Assembly (NCBI RefSeq): GCF_002575655.3
Contig: NC_053040.3
Span: 456,430,780 to 456,494,779, forward strand
DNA from: Aegilops tauschii subsp. strangulata
Taxonomy: Eukaryota; Streptophyta; Magnoliopsida; Poales; Poaceae
Length of the DNA: 64,000 nt
Direction of reading: 5' to 3'
Position numbers and translations under genes: made by a program. The notes below the pieces were generated by a model. The model ran no database searches. It had not been told where the DNA came from and was given only the letters and a program-made list of their open reading frames with translations. Shown piece after piece: positions 22,199-32,802 of the stretch. How positions within the stretch are numbered: position 1 is the first letter of the stretch; each line of letters starts with the position of its first letter.

Positions 22199-22588
22199 CG
22201 GGTTGACTTTAAGTCTGTCGAGTCTCCACCATATATGAGAGGACGAAGAATCCCGACTGTTGTCGTGGGGTAGCTTCTCCTTCGTTCCCGTGTGCTAGAC
22301 AATTTGGTGTAATGCACTCGGGAACGAAAGGAGGAGCTACCATCACCGACGGTCACAAATGTCAGAGAGGAATCAGTGAGGGAGAGTTCCACCATATATA
22401 TATGAGAGGACGAAGAATCCCGAGTGCTGTCGTGGGGGTCGCTTCTCCTTCGTTCCCGTGTGCTAGACATTTTGGTGTAATGCACTCGGGGACGAATGGA
22501 GGAGCGACCATCACCAACGGTCGAATGTATACACCACGTGAGCTGATAGTTTTCAAGAAAAGACTCGACAGACCGATAGTCAACCCGT
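22199..22588. repeat. 390-bp fold-back in the leader intron of the CACTA-2 B3 gene
   Basis: The outer ends, CGGGTTGACT..GTCTGTCGAG at 22199 and CTCGACAGAC..AGTCAACCCG ending at 22588, are inverted copies of each other. Inside are two tandem copies of a unit of about 165 bp, each beginning CCACCATATAT..GAGAGGACGAAG. Each unit is itself a hairpin (CTTCTCCTTCGTTCCCGTG paired with CACTCGGGAACGAA.GGAGGAGC). The whole lies between a splice donor at 22152 and an acceptor at 22668-22669. Confidence 0.75.
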
Positions 22589-22672
22589 GATGAATAATAA
22601 TGATCTAATTTAGTTTTTGTAGTACATATATTTAATTGTACAAGTTTAATCTTTGAATTATGAACGTAGGAA

Positions 22673-23871
22673 ATGTCGTCATCGGACGACGAAAGTCTCC
22701 CGGGGGAGTGCGGCTAGTGCCACGACGATCGAGGTTTGTGCGGCAGGCCTCACCTGGACGATGATCGGCGCTTCAGCATTAAGCTCGAGGAGACCTTCGA
22801 TGTTGAAACGGTACGCAACGGCGACAAGTGTTTTTTCGTAATTAAGCATGACTTCAACTATTTCAACGTGTAATTTTCATCTTTTACAATTCGAGTATAG
22901 CTTATCCCATGCCATGCAAGACGCTATGTCTTGGAGAGGATGGATTTTGAAGACCATGAAAATTTTGAAACAAAGAAAATTCACCTAAGGACCCATCATG
23001 ATGTGGATTTTGAAGTAAATATGTATAATGCTGAGAGCGTAACCCATTTTGGTTGCAAAAATTGGGAAGCATTTTGCAAGATGTATGGTTTTGATGAGGG
23101 TATGCTTGTCACCATGGATCTTGGTGATCCTGACATCGACCAAGACAATATGGACATTTGGGTCCTTGTTGATACGCCTCCAGTTCTACCGCTATGTGAG
23201 TTTCTCAAACATAGTTAATTATTAACTAATTTATATTGTTTATTTCAAAATAGTTGACAGCTTATTTCCATTGACAGCTTATTTTGATTGTTCAAACAAT
23301 GTGCGGAACATGCTAAACAAAACCCACTACACTGATGGCTCCGAGTTAACTTATCAGGAGAAAAATCATCTGGTCGGATTTTGTACTGATCTTGAGAATT
23401 ACAATATCTAAAATCAAACTCCTCAACATTATGGTCAATACGTGCCACTAGTGCACGTGTTGAACTACGGTAACTACCATGGAGATACCTTGGTAAGATT
23501 TTTTACTATTACGACATCCGTGCATCTTTTGCATACTTCTAAAACTAGTACATCATTGCTAACTATGAAGTTATTACTATGTTTTTCAACAGAGAATCCC
23601 AGAGGATTGTGTGCCTCATTTGATGTATCCGAATGGCAGCCTTCGTGTTTTGAACATATATCCAGATCATCCTACGAATCTCAACTGTCCATACCGGATT
23701 TCTAAAAGAAGTGGAGACATGCTAATCAGAGAATGGAAAAAATGTATGGACAGTCGTAAGGAGGTTCTTGGAAGCAAAAGGAAGCGCCACGCAAGAATTG
23801 GAGACAGGATGATCTCCATTCTCCATAATGGAGAGTCAGGGTCTATATTGTTTTATGCTATTTTACCTTAA
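22673..23871 (+). pseudogene. Two-B3-domain gene of CACTA-2, broken by two stops
   Basis: Four coding exons fit: 22673-22810, 22901-23195, 23278-23492 and 23593-23871, with consensus GT/AG sites and phases 0, 1 and 0. Exon 2 begins LIPCHARRYVL and ends DIWVLVDTPPVLP, with NWEAFCKMYGFDEGMLVTM between; this is a B3-like domain. Exon 4 begins RIPEDCVPHLMYPNG and continues MLIREWKKCMDSRK and GDRMISILHNGE, a second B3-like domain. Stops occur at 22715-22717 (TAG, codon 15) and 23409-23411 (TAA). Intron positions directly before LIPC and RIPE match those before IVPC and KLPK in the CACTA-1 gene. The role is inferred to be binding of the element's repeats, by analogy with En/Spm TNPA; there is no direct evidence. 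A 10-base TGACAGCTTA repeat at the exon 3 acceptor gives two possible splice sites. Confidence 0.75.
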
Positions 23872-24069
23872 ATAGGGTATTTAGGTCCTGCCTAATACTG
23901 ATGATCATGTGCTAAGAACAATTAAGTAGGGTTGGTTTGATGACTATCAGGATGATGATCGTATACTTGTTATTAATAACAAGTAGAATTTGTATGATGA
24001 TGATTAGTAGGACTTGTTATTATGATGAGGCATGATGCGAGCATGAAGAGTTATTATATATCTGTGGGT
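23872..24069. other. 3' flank of the CACTA-2 B3 gene
   Basis: AT-rich, with several GATGATGAT words; no gene. Confidence 0.5.
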
Positions 24070-24217
24070 GAAATGAACATGGATTGGATTGAAGTGAAGG
24101 CAACATGCATGTGGTGCATGTCGAAAGTAGTACAATCCAAACTTGATCAAGTTAGGATTAGTATTACTTTCGACATGCACCACATGTTGCCTCACTTCAA
24201 TCTAAGTCATGTTTAGG
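24070..24217. repeat. Long palindromic hairpin near the right end of CACTA-2
   Basis: Arms of about 65-70 bases pair around a central TTGATCAA (24143-24150). For example GGCAACATG..GTGGTGCATG on the left pairs with CATGCACCACATGTTGCC on the right. The left arm has about four extra bases. The position downstream of the B3 gene allows a role in transcript ending or small-RNA production, but neither is shown. Confidence 0.8.
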
Positions 24218-24349
24218 CATAGCAATAGCAGTAGCACGGAGATAAGAGAGGACACATCTCCCTATTAGCTATCTATAACAACCTAAATTAACCCCCAAAA
24301 CCCCTAAACCACCTCCTTTCAAAAAAAACCAGCCCCTGAAATGCTGACG

Positions 24350-24555
24350 CGTGGAAGCTTATTGGTCCCGGTTGGTGCTACCAACCGGGACCAAAGGCCC
24401 TCCTGCCTGGGCTCGCCGGAGCGGCCACGTGGAGGCCCATCTGTCCCAGTTAGTATAAGAACCAGGACTAAAGGCCTAGGGCATTAGTAACGACCCTTCA
24501 ATTAGTCCCGGTTCCCCAACCGGGACAGATGGGCCTTATGAACCGGGACAAATGG
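24350..24555. repeat. Right subterminal repeats of CACTA-2
   Basis: Inverted pairs such as TTGGTCCCGGTTGGTGC / ACCAACCGGGACCAAAGG and further ACCGGGACA copies run up to the terminal repeat. This is the same motif family as the left and internal blocks. Confidence 0.85.
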
Positions 24556-25089
24556 CCCTTTTTCTACTAGTGGTGGAATCCTACTAGGACTAGGGAGTCC
24601 TAGTAGGACTCCACACCTTGGCACACCCCCTAGGGTCGGCTGCCTCTCCCTCTCCCTCCTTTATACGGAGGCAGGGGGCACCCTTAGAACACACAAGTTG
24701 ATCTTTTAGCCGTGTGCGATGCCCCCCTCCACAGTTACACACCTCGGTCATATTGTCGTGGTGCTTAGGCGAAGCTCTATGCCGGTAACTTCATCATCAC
24801 CGTCACAACGCCGTCGTGCTGACGGAACTCTCCCTCGGCCTCAACTGGATCAAGAGTTCTAGGGACGTCACCGAGCTGAACGTGTGCATATCGCGGAGGT
24901 GCCGTGCGTTCGGTACTTGATCGGTTGGATCGCAAAGACGTTCGACTACATCAACCGCGTTACTAAACACTTCCGCTTTCGGTCTACGAGGGTACATGGA
25001 CACACTCTCCCCGCTTGTTTCTATGCTTCTCCTAGATAGATCTTGCGTGATCATAGGCAAAAAAATTGAAATACTGCGTTCCCCAACAG

Positions 25090-25102
25090 TGGCATCCGAG
25101 CC
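25090..25102 (+). other. Angela primer binding site
   Basis: TGGCATCCGAGCC starts one base after the 5' LTR end and resembles the initiator-tRNA-Met site TGGTATCAGAGCC with two changes, so priming may be weakened. Confidence 0.7.
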
Positions 25103-26330
25103 AGGTCTATGCGTATATGTTATATGCTCGAGTAGAACACAAAGAGTTGTGGGCGATAATAGTCATACTGCTTACCAACAACGTCTTACTTTGATTCGGT
25201 GGTATTGTAGGATGAAGCGGCCCAGACCGACATTACATGACCACATTCATGAGACTGGTTCTACCGCCGTGCTTCGCACACAGGTGGCTAGTGGGTGTCT
25301 GTTTCTCCAGCTTTAGTTGAATCGAGTTTGACTACGCCCGGTCCCTGTTGAAGGTTAAAACAGCACACTTGACAAAAAATCATTGTGGTTTTGATGTGTA
25401 GGTAAGAACGGTTCTTGCTAGAACTCGTAGCGGCCACGTAAAACTTGCAACAACAAAGTAGAGGATGTCTAACTTGTTTTTGCCGGGCTTGTTGTGATGT
25501 GATATGGTCAAGACATGATTATATATAATTTGTTGTATGAGATGATCATGTTTTGTAACAGTTATCGGCAACTGGCAGGAGCCATATGGTTGTCACTTTA
25601 TTGTATGAAATGCAATCGCCATGTAATTGCTTTACTTTATCACTAAGCGGTAGCGACAGTAGTAGAAGCAATAGTTGGCGAGACGACAACGATGCTTCGA
25701 TGGAGATCAAGGTGTCAAGCCAGTGACGATGGTGATCATGACGGTGCTTTGGAGATGGAGATCAAAGGCACAAGATGATGATGGCCATATCATATCACTT
25801 ATTTTGATTGCATGTGATGTTTATCTTTTATGCATCTTATTTTGCTTAGTACGGCGGTAGCATTATAAGATGATCTCTCACTAAATTTCAAGGTATAAGT
25901 GTTCTCCCTGAGTATGCACCGTTGCGACAGTTCTTCGTGCTGAGACACCACATGGTGATCGGGTGTGATAAGCTCTGCGTTCACATACAAAGGTGCAAGC
26001 CAGTTTTGCACATGCAGAATACTCTGGGTAAACTTGACGAGCCTAGCATATGCAAATATGGCCTCGGAACACTGAGACCGAAAGGTCGAGCGTGAATCAT
26101 ATAGTGGATATGATCAACATAGTGATATTCACCATTGAAAACTACTCCATCTCACGTGATGATCGGACATGGTTTAGTTGATATGGATCACATGATCATT
26201 TAGATGACTCGAGGGATGTATATCTAAGTGGGAGTTCTTAAGTAATATGATTAATTGAACTTAAATTTATCATGAGCTTAGTCCTGATAGTATTTGCAAA
26301 TTATGTTGTAGATCAATAGCTCGCGATGTA
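25103..26330 (+). other. Angela untranslated leader
   Basis: About 1.2 kb without a convincing reading frame lies between primer binding site and gag. A long leader is normal for Angela/BARE elements. Confidence 0.6.
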
Positions 26331-26339
26331 GTTCCCCAT

Positions 26340-27280
26340 TTATTTTTTGATATGTTCCTAGAGAAAAGTAAGTTGAAAGATGATAGTAGCAATGATGCGG
26401 ACTTGGTCCGTGATATGAGGATTATCCTCATTGCTACATAGAAGAATTATGTCCTTGATGCACCGCTAGGTGACAGACCTATTGCAGGAGCAGATACAGA
26501 CGTTATAAACGTTTGACAAGCTCGGTATGATGAGTACTTGATAGTTTAGTGCACCATACTTTACAGCTTTGAACCGGGACTTCAAAAAAACGTTTTGAAC
26601 GCCACAGAGCATATAAGATGTTCCAAGAGTTGAAATTGGTATTTCAAACTCATGCCCGAGTCGAGAGGTATGAGACCTCTGACAAGTACTTTGCCTACAA
26701 AATGGAGGAGAATAGCTCAACCAATGAGCATGTGCTCAGAATGTCTGAGTACTACAATCGCTTGAATCAAGTGGGAGTTAATCTTCCAGATAAGATAGTG
26801 ATTGATAAAATTCTCTAGTCACTATCACCAAGTTACTGGGACTTCGTGATGAACTATAATATGCAAGGGATGACGAAAACGATTCCCGCGCTCTTCGCGA
26901 TGCTGAAATCAGCAAAGGTAGAAATCAAGAAAAAGCATCAAGTATTGATGGTTGACAAGACCACTAGTTTCAAGTAAAAGGGCAAGGGAAAGAAAGGGAA
27001 CTTCAAGAAGAATGGCAAGCAAGTTGTCACTCTCATGAAGAAGCCCAAAGATAGACCCAAGCCTGAAACTGAGTGCTTCTACAGCAAAGGAAATGGTCAC
27101 TGGAAGTGGAACTGCCATAGATACTTGGCGGATAAGAAGGATGGCAAAGTGAACAAAGGTATATTTGATATACATGTTATTGATGTGTACTTTACTAGTG
27201 TTTATAGCAACCCCTTAGTATTAGATACTGGTTCAGTTGCTAAGAGTAGTAACTCGAAACGGGAGTTGCAAAATAAATAG
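26340..27280 (+). pseudogene. Angela gag region, broken
   Basis: Degraded Copia gag (UBN2 type). The piece YVLDAPLGDRPIAGA near 26450 is followed by frames with MFQELKLVFQTHARVERYE at 26618. A zinc-knuckle remnant near 27072-27115 reads CFYSKGNGHWKWNC, in which the second Cys of the CCHC motif is Ser. A protease-like VLDTGSVA lies near 27220-27245. Several stops and frame changes are present, so the capsid protein cannot be made from this copy. Confidence 0.85.
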
Positions 27281-27397
27281 AGACTAGTTAAGGGCGAGGT
27301 GATGATGTGAGTTGGAAGTGATTCCAAGGTTGATAAGATCACCATCGCACACTCCCTTTACCTTCGGGATTAGTTTTGAACCTAAAATAAATGTTAT

Positions 27398-30015
27398 TTG
27401 GTGTTTGCGTTGAGCATGAATATGATTGGATCATGTTTATTGCAATACGGTTATTCATTTAAGTCCAAGAATAATTGTTGTTCTATTTACATGAACAAAA
27501 CCTTCTATGGTCATACACTCAATATAAATGGTTTATTGAATCTCGATCATAGTGATACACATATTCATAATATTGAAGCCAAAAGATGCAAAGTTAATAA
27601 TGATAGTGCAACTTATATGTGGCACTGCCGTTTAGGTCATATTGGTGTAAAGCGCATGAAGAAACTCCATGTTGGTGGACTTTTGGAATCACTTGATTAT
27701 GAATCACTTGATGCTTGCGAACCATGCCTCATGGGCAAGATGACTAAGACTCCGTTCTCCGGAACAATGGAGCGAGCAACTGACTTATTGTAAATATAAT
27801 AATACATACTGATGTATGCGGTCCGATGAGTGTTGAGGCTTGCGGCGAGTATCGTTATTTTCTGACCTTCACAGATGATTTAAGTAGATATGGGTATATC
27901 TACTTGATGAAACATAAGTCTGAAACATTTGAAAAGTTCAAAGAATTTCAGAGTGAAGTGGAAAATCATTGTAACATGAAAATAAGGTTTCTACGATCTG
28001 ATCGTGGAGGTGAATATTTGAGTTATGAGTTTGGTCTTCATTTGGAACAATGTGGAATAGTTTCACAACTCACGCCACCTGGAACACCACAGCATAATGG
28101 TGTGTCCGAACATCATAACCGTACTTTATTAGATATGGTGCGATCTATGATGTCTCTTACCGATTTACCACTATCGTTTTGGGGTTATGCATTAGAGATA
28201 GCTGCATTCATGTTAAATAGGGCACCATCTAAATCCGTTGAGACGACACCGTATGAACTGTGGTTTAGCAAGAAACCTAAGCTGTCGTTTCTTAAAGTTT
28301 GGGGTTGTGATGCTTATGTGAAAAAAAAATTAACCTGATAAGCTCGAACCTAAATCGGAGAAATGCGTCTTCATAGGATACCCAAATGAAATTGTTGGGT
28401 ACACCTTCTATCACAGATCCGAAGGCAAGATATTCGTTTCTAAGAATGGATCCTTTCTAGAGAAGAAGTTTCTCTCGAAAGAAGTGAGTGGGAGGAATGT
28501 AGAACTTGATGAGGTAATTGTACCTTCTCCCGAATTGGAAAGTACGTAGTTCATCAGAGAAATCAGTTCCAGTGATTCCTACACCAATTAGTGAGGAAGC
28601 TAAAGATGATGATCATGAAACTTCAAATCAAGTTACTACCGAACCTCGTAGGTCAACCAGAGTATGGTCCGCACCAAAGTGGTACGGTAATCCTTTCTGG
28701 AAGTCATGTTACTAGACCATGACGAACCTACGAACTATGAGGAAGCGATGATGAGCCCAGATTCCGCGAAATGGCTTGACACCATGAAATCTGAGATGGG
28801 ATCCATGTATGAGAACAAAGTGTGGACTTTGGTTGACTTGCCCGATGATCGGCGAGCCATTTAGAATAAATGGATCTTCAAGAGGAAGACAAACGCTGAT
28901 AGTAGTGTTACTATCTACAAAGCTTGAATTGTCGCAAAAAGTTTTTGACAAATTCAAGGTGTTGACTACGATAAGATTTTCTCACTCATAGCGATGCTTA
29001 AGTCTGTCCGAATCATGTTAGCAATTGCCACATTTTATGAAATCTGGCAAATGGATGTCAAAATTGCATTTCTTAAATGGATTTCTTAAAAAGAGTTGTA
29101 TATGATGCAACCAGAAGGTTTTGTCAATCCTAAAGGTGCTAACAAAATGTGCAAGCTCCAGCGATCCATCTATGCACTAGTGCAAGCATCTTGGAGTTGG
29201 AATATACGCTTTGATGAGTTGATCAAAGCATATAGTTTTATACAGACTTGCGGTGAAGCTTGTATTTACAAGAAAGTGAGTGGGAGCACTACAGCCTTTC
29301 TGATAAGTATATGTGAATGACATATTGTTGATCGGAAATGATGTAGAATTTTCTGGAAAGCATAAAGGAGTGTTTGAAAGGAGTTTTTCAAAGAAAGACC
29401 TCGGTGAAGCTGCTTACATATTGAGCATCAAGATCTATAGAGATATATCAAGACGCTTGATAAGATTTTTCAATGAGTATATACCTTGACAATATTTTGA
29501 AGTAGTTCAAAATGGAACAGTCAAAGAAGGAGTTCTTGCCTGTGTTGCAAGGTGTAAAGTTGAGTAAGACTCAAAACCCGACCATGGCAGAAAATAGAAA
29601 GAGAATGAAAGTCATTCCCTATGCCTCAGTCATAGGTTTTATGAAGTATGTTGTGCTGTGTACCAAACCTATTGTGTACCTTGCCATGAGTTTGGCAAGG
29701 GGTTACGATAGTAATCCAGGAGTGGATCACTGGACAGCGGTCAAATTTATCCTTAGTTACCTAAGAGGACTAAGGAAATATTTCTCGTTTATGGAGGTGA
29801 TAAAAAGTTCGTCGTAAAGAGTTACGTCGTGCAAGCTTTTACATCAATCCAGATGACTCTAAGTCTCAATCTGGATACATATTGAAAGTGGGAGCAATTA
29901 GCTAGAGTAGCTCCGTGCAGAGCATTGTAGACATAGAAATTTGCAAAATACATACGGATCTAAATATGGCAGACCCATTGACTAAACCTCTCTCACAAGC
30001 AAAACATGATCACAC
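27398..30015 (+). pseudogene. Angela pol: integrase, reverse transcriptase, RNase H remnant
   Basis: The Copia order is clear. A pre-integrase motif (WHCRLGHIGVKRM, near 27620) is followed by the integrase core with its three acidic positions: HTDVCGP near 27810, RSDRGGEYL near 28000 and GVSEHHNRTLLD near 28105. The best open stretch is 27826-28338. Reverse transcriptase follows in pieces with many stops (KWIFKRKT, WQMDVKIAFL, KLQRSIYALVQASW). Its catalytic YVDD box reads YVND near 29310. RNase H jumps from SQSGYILKVGAIS (29868-29905) to DIEICKIHTDLNMADPL within about 80 bases, so most of the domain, probably several hundred bases, is deleted. The region cannot encode working enzymes. Confidence 0.88.
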
Positions 30016-30024
30016 CTTAGTACT

Positions 30025-30300
30025 CTTTGGGTGTTAATCACATGGCGATGTGAACTACATTACTGACTCTAGTAAACCCTTTGCGTGTTGGTCACATGGT
30101 GATGTGAACTATGGGTGTTAATCACATGGTGATGTGAACTATTGGTGTTAATCACATGGCGATGTGAACTAGATTACTAACTCTAGTAAACCCTTTGGGT
30201 GTTTTTCACATGGTGATGTGAACTATGGGTGTTAATCACATGGTGAATTGAACTATTGGTGTTAAATCACATGATGATGTGAACTAGATTATTGACTTTA
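30025..30300. repeat. Tandem repeat before the Angela polypurine tract
   Basis: About nine diverged copies of a roughly 27-bp unit GTGTTAATCACATGGTGATG..AACTA are arranged in higher-order sets with CTCTAGTAAACCCTTTG spacers. This block before the 3' LTR is common in Angela elements. Confidence 0.85.
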
Positions 30301-30304
30301 GTGC

Positions 30305-30315
30305 AAGTGGGAGAC
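30305..30315 (+). other. Angela polypurine tract
   Basis: AAGTGGGAGAC lies directly before the 3' LTR start, the expected plus-strand primer position. Confidence 0.75.
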
Positions 30316-32039
30316 TGAAGAAAATATGCCCTAGAGGCAATAATAAAGTTGTTATTTATATTTCCTTATATCATGATAAATGTTTATTATTCATGCTAGA
30401 ATTGTATTAACCGGAAACTTAGTACATGTGTGAATACATAGACAAACAGGGTGTCCCTAGTATGCCTCTACTTGACTAGCTCGTTAATCAAAGATGGTTA
30501 AGTTTCCTAGCCATAGATATGTGTTGTCAATTGATGAACGGGATCACATCATTAGAGAATGATGTGATGGACAAGACCTGTCTGTTAGCTTTGCACTATG
30601 ATCGTTTAGTTTATTGCTATTGCTTTCTTCATGACTTATACATGTTCCTGTGACTATGAGATTATGCTACTCCCGAATACCGGAGGAACACTTAGTGTGC
30701 TATAAAACGTCACAATGTAACTGGGTGATTATAAAGATGCTCTACAGGTGTCTTCGATGGTGTTTTTTGAGTTGGCATAGATCAAGATTAGGATTTGTCA
30801 CTCCGTGTTTCGGAGAGGTATCTCTGGGCCCTCTCGGTAATGCACATCACTATAAGCCTTGCAAGCAATGTGACTAATGATTTAGTTGCGGGATGATGCA
30901 TTACGGAACGAGTAAAGAGACTTGCCGGTAACGAGATTGAACTAGGTATGATGATACCGACGATCGAATCTCGGGCAAGTAACATACCGATGACAAAGGG
31001 AACAACGTATGTTGTTATGCGGTTTGACCGATAAAGATCTTTGTAGAATATGTAGGAGCCAATATGAGCATCCAGGTTCCGCTATTGGTTATTGACCGGA
31101 GAGGTGTCTCGGTCATGTCTACATAGTTCTCGAACCCGTAGGGTCCGCACGCTTAACGTTCGATGACGATTTGTATTATGAGTTATGTGATTTGATGAAC
31201 CGAAGTCTGTTCGGAGTCCCGGATGAGATCACGGACATGACGAGGAGTCTTGAAATGGTCGAGAGGTAAAGATTCATATATTGGAAGGTTGCATTTGGAC
31301 ATCGGAATGGTTCTGAGTGGTTCGGGCATTTTTCCTGAGTACTGGGAGGTTACTGGAACCCCCGGGAGAAGTTATGGGCCTTATGGACCATAAGAGGGAA
31401 GCACACCCTCCCACAAGGGGCTGGTGCGCCCCCCCTTGGGCAGGAGGCCGATTAGGACTAGGAGAAGGGCCCCCCCTTTCCTTCTCCTTCTCCCTTCCCC
31501 CTTTCCTACTCCGTGTGGGAGGTGGAATCCTACTAGGACTAGGGAGTCCTAGTAGGACTCCACACCTTGGGGCGTCCCCCTAGGGCCGGCTGCTTCTCCC
31601 TCTCCCTCCTTTATATACGGAGGCAGGGACACCCCTAGAACACACAAGTTGATCTTTTAGCCGTGTGCGGTGCCCCCCTCCATAGTTACACACCTCGGTC
31701 ATATCGTCGTAGTTCTTAGGCGAAGCCCTGCGCCGGTAACTTCATCATCATCGTCACCATGCCGTCGTGCTAACGGAACTCTCCCTCGGCCTCAACTGGA
31801 TCAAGAGTTTGAGGGACGTCACCAAGCTGAACGTGTGCAGATCGCGGAGGTGTCGTGTGTTCGGTACTTGATCGGTTGGATCTCGAAGACGTTCGACTAC
31901 ATCAACCGCGTTACTAAACGCTTCCGCTTTCGGTCTACGAGGGTATGTGGACACACTCTCCCCGCTCGTTGCTATGCTTCTCCTAGATAGATCTTGCGTG
32001 ATCGTAGGCAAAAAAATTGAAATACTACGTTCCCCAACA
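30316..32039 (+). repeat. Angela 3' LTR
   Basis: 1724 bp, beginning TGAAGAAAATATGCCC and ending CCCCAACA. It shows the uninterrupted version of the CACTA-2 target site (GGGAGGTGGAATCC, about 31517-31530) and a TTTATATACGG TATA region near 31610. Confidence 0.95.
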
Positions 32040-32340
32040 CTACCGTCCTACACTCTCCGTCCGAGTTTATTGGACGGGTTCATCCAGCCAAATGTTTAAC
32101 TACAAATCTTCTCATAAATGATTGTGCGTAATGCTTAGATCTTTTCAAATAACTCATAGCTTGTTACGCCATTTAATAGCTCAAGATTGTACTACGCACC
32201 TGTAGTATGACTATTGTTGTCGTACTCACTTCGTCCGGGTTTGTTGGACAGGTTCATCCAAACGAATGTTTAACAAAAAATCTTCTCATAAATGATTGTG
32301 TGTAACTCTAAGATTCTTGAAGGCACTCGTAGCTACTTAC
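32040..32340. repeat. 177-bp tandem array, right part
   Basis: Units with TCTCATAAATGATTGTG at 32110 and 32284 continue the array from 13480. After removing Angela and one copy of its target duplication, the spacing across the junction is 178 bp, so the array phase is kept. Confidence 0.85.
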
Positions 32341-32802
32341 TCGGTTGTTCTCAAAGAAAAATATATTTACTCCATTGAATTACTAGCATGTACTTTATGT
32401 GCAATCATTAGCATTATTATGCGATAATTATATGAATTATAAGTTAGCATTGTAACTTTCTCGTCACATTCTTGATCTAACCATGTATATGGAGATCTAA
32501 CATTCAATTTTAAACAAGCATGACATCGACCTTGTATATTTCTTAATATTCAACCAATATCCCTTTATAATTGACTCTCTAACTCTATGATCCTTGTAAA
32601 TCATACATATCTACTGAGCCCCATTGACTTACTATCAAGTATGTGCAATCATTAGCATTATTATATGGTTAGTGTATGAATTCATATGAACATTAAAACT
32701 TTTTTATATTGTGTTCATGATCTAACCATGTATATAGATATTTAATAAATGTAAACTAACATGGCAATGTTGATTCTCAACTTTGTGTGCCTTAGACATT
32801 GG
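32341..32802. repeat. About 245-bp direct duplication, AT-rich
   Basis: GTGCAATCATTAGCATTATTAT near 32400 recurs near 32643, and TGATCTAACCATGTATAT near 32473 recurs near 32718 (offset 243-245). Some phrases resemble diverged 177-bp units, so this may be an older part of the same satellite. Confidence 0.65.

Larger units (their letters stand above)
14693..24572 (+). mobile_element. CACTA-2, CACTA transposon with transposase and two-B3 gene, 9.88 kb
   Basis: The left end CACTAGTAGAAAAAGGG (14693-14709) is matched by its exact reverse complement at the right end (24556-24572). The flanking GTG (14690-14692 and 24573-24575) is the 3-bp target duplication, and the intact 3' LTR of Angela shows the empty site with a single GTG. 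The element carries left, internal and right blocks of ACCGGGAC-type inverted repeats, a TNP2 transposase pseudogene (15381-18683), a short reading frame (21415-21816) and a two-B3 gene (22673-23871), all on the plus strand. It has the gene set of an autonomous element, but every gene carries stops. Confidence 0.95.
13481..25088 (+). repeat. Angela 5' LTR, split by CACTA-2
   Basis: LTR sequence covers 13481-14692 and 24573-25088. CACTA-2 sits between them, upstream of the LTR TATA region (near 24660), so it separates the distal U3 from the core promoter. The 5' LTR has TTTATACGG where the 3' LTR has TTTATATACGG, so two bases of the TATA region are missing in this copy. Confidence 0.92.
13481..32039 (+). 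mobile_element. Angela/BARE-type Copia retrotransposon, nested and broken
   Basis: Two LTRs of 1725 bp (after removing the CACTA-2 insertion) and 1724 bp flank a Copia-order internal region: primer binding site, gag, protease, integrase, reverse transcriptase, RNase H remnant. The 5-bp target duplication CTACC is present on both sides (13476-13480 and 32040-32044). The LTRs end in CCCCAACA and carry the GAAATATGCCCTA.AGGCAAT start region of the Triticeae Angela/BARE/WIS group. Without CACTA-2 the element is about 8.7 kb, normal for that family. Many stops, frameshifts and an RNase H deletion make it non-autonomous. Confidence 0.93.
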
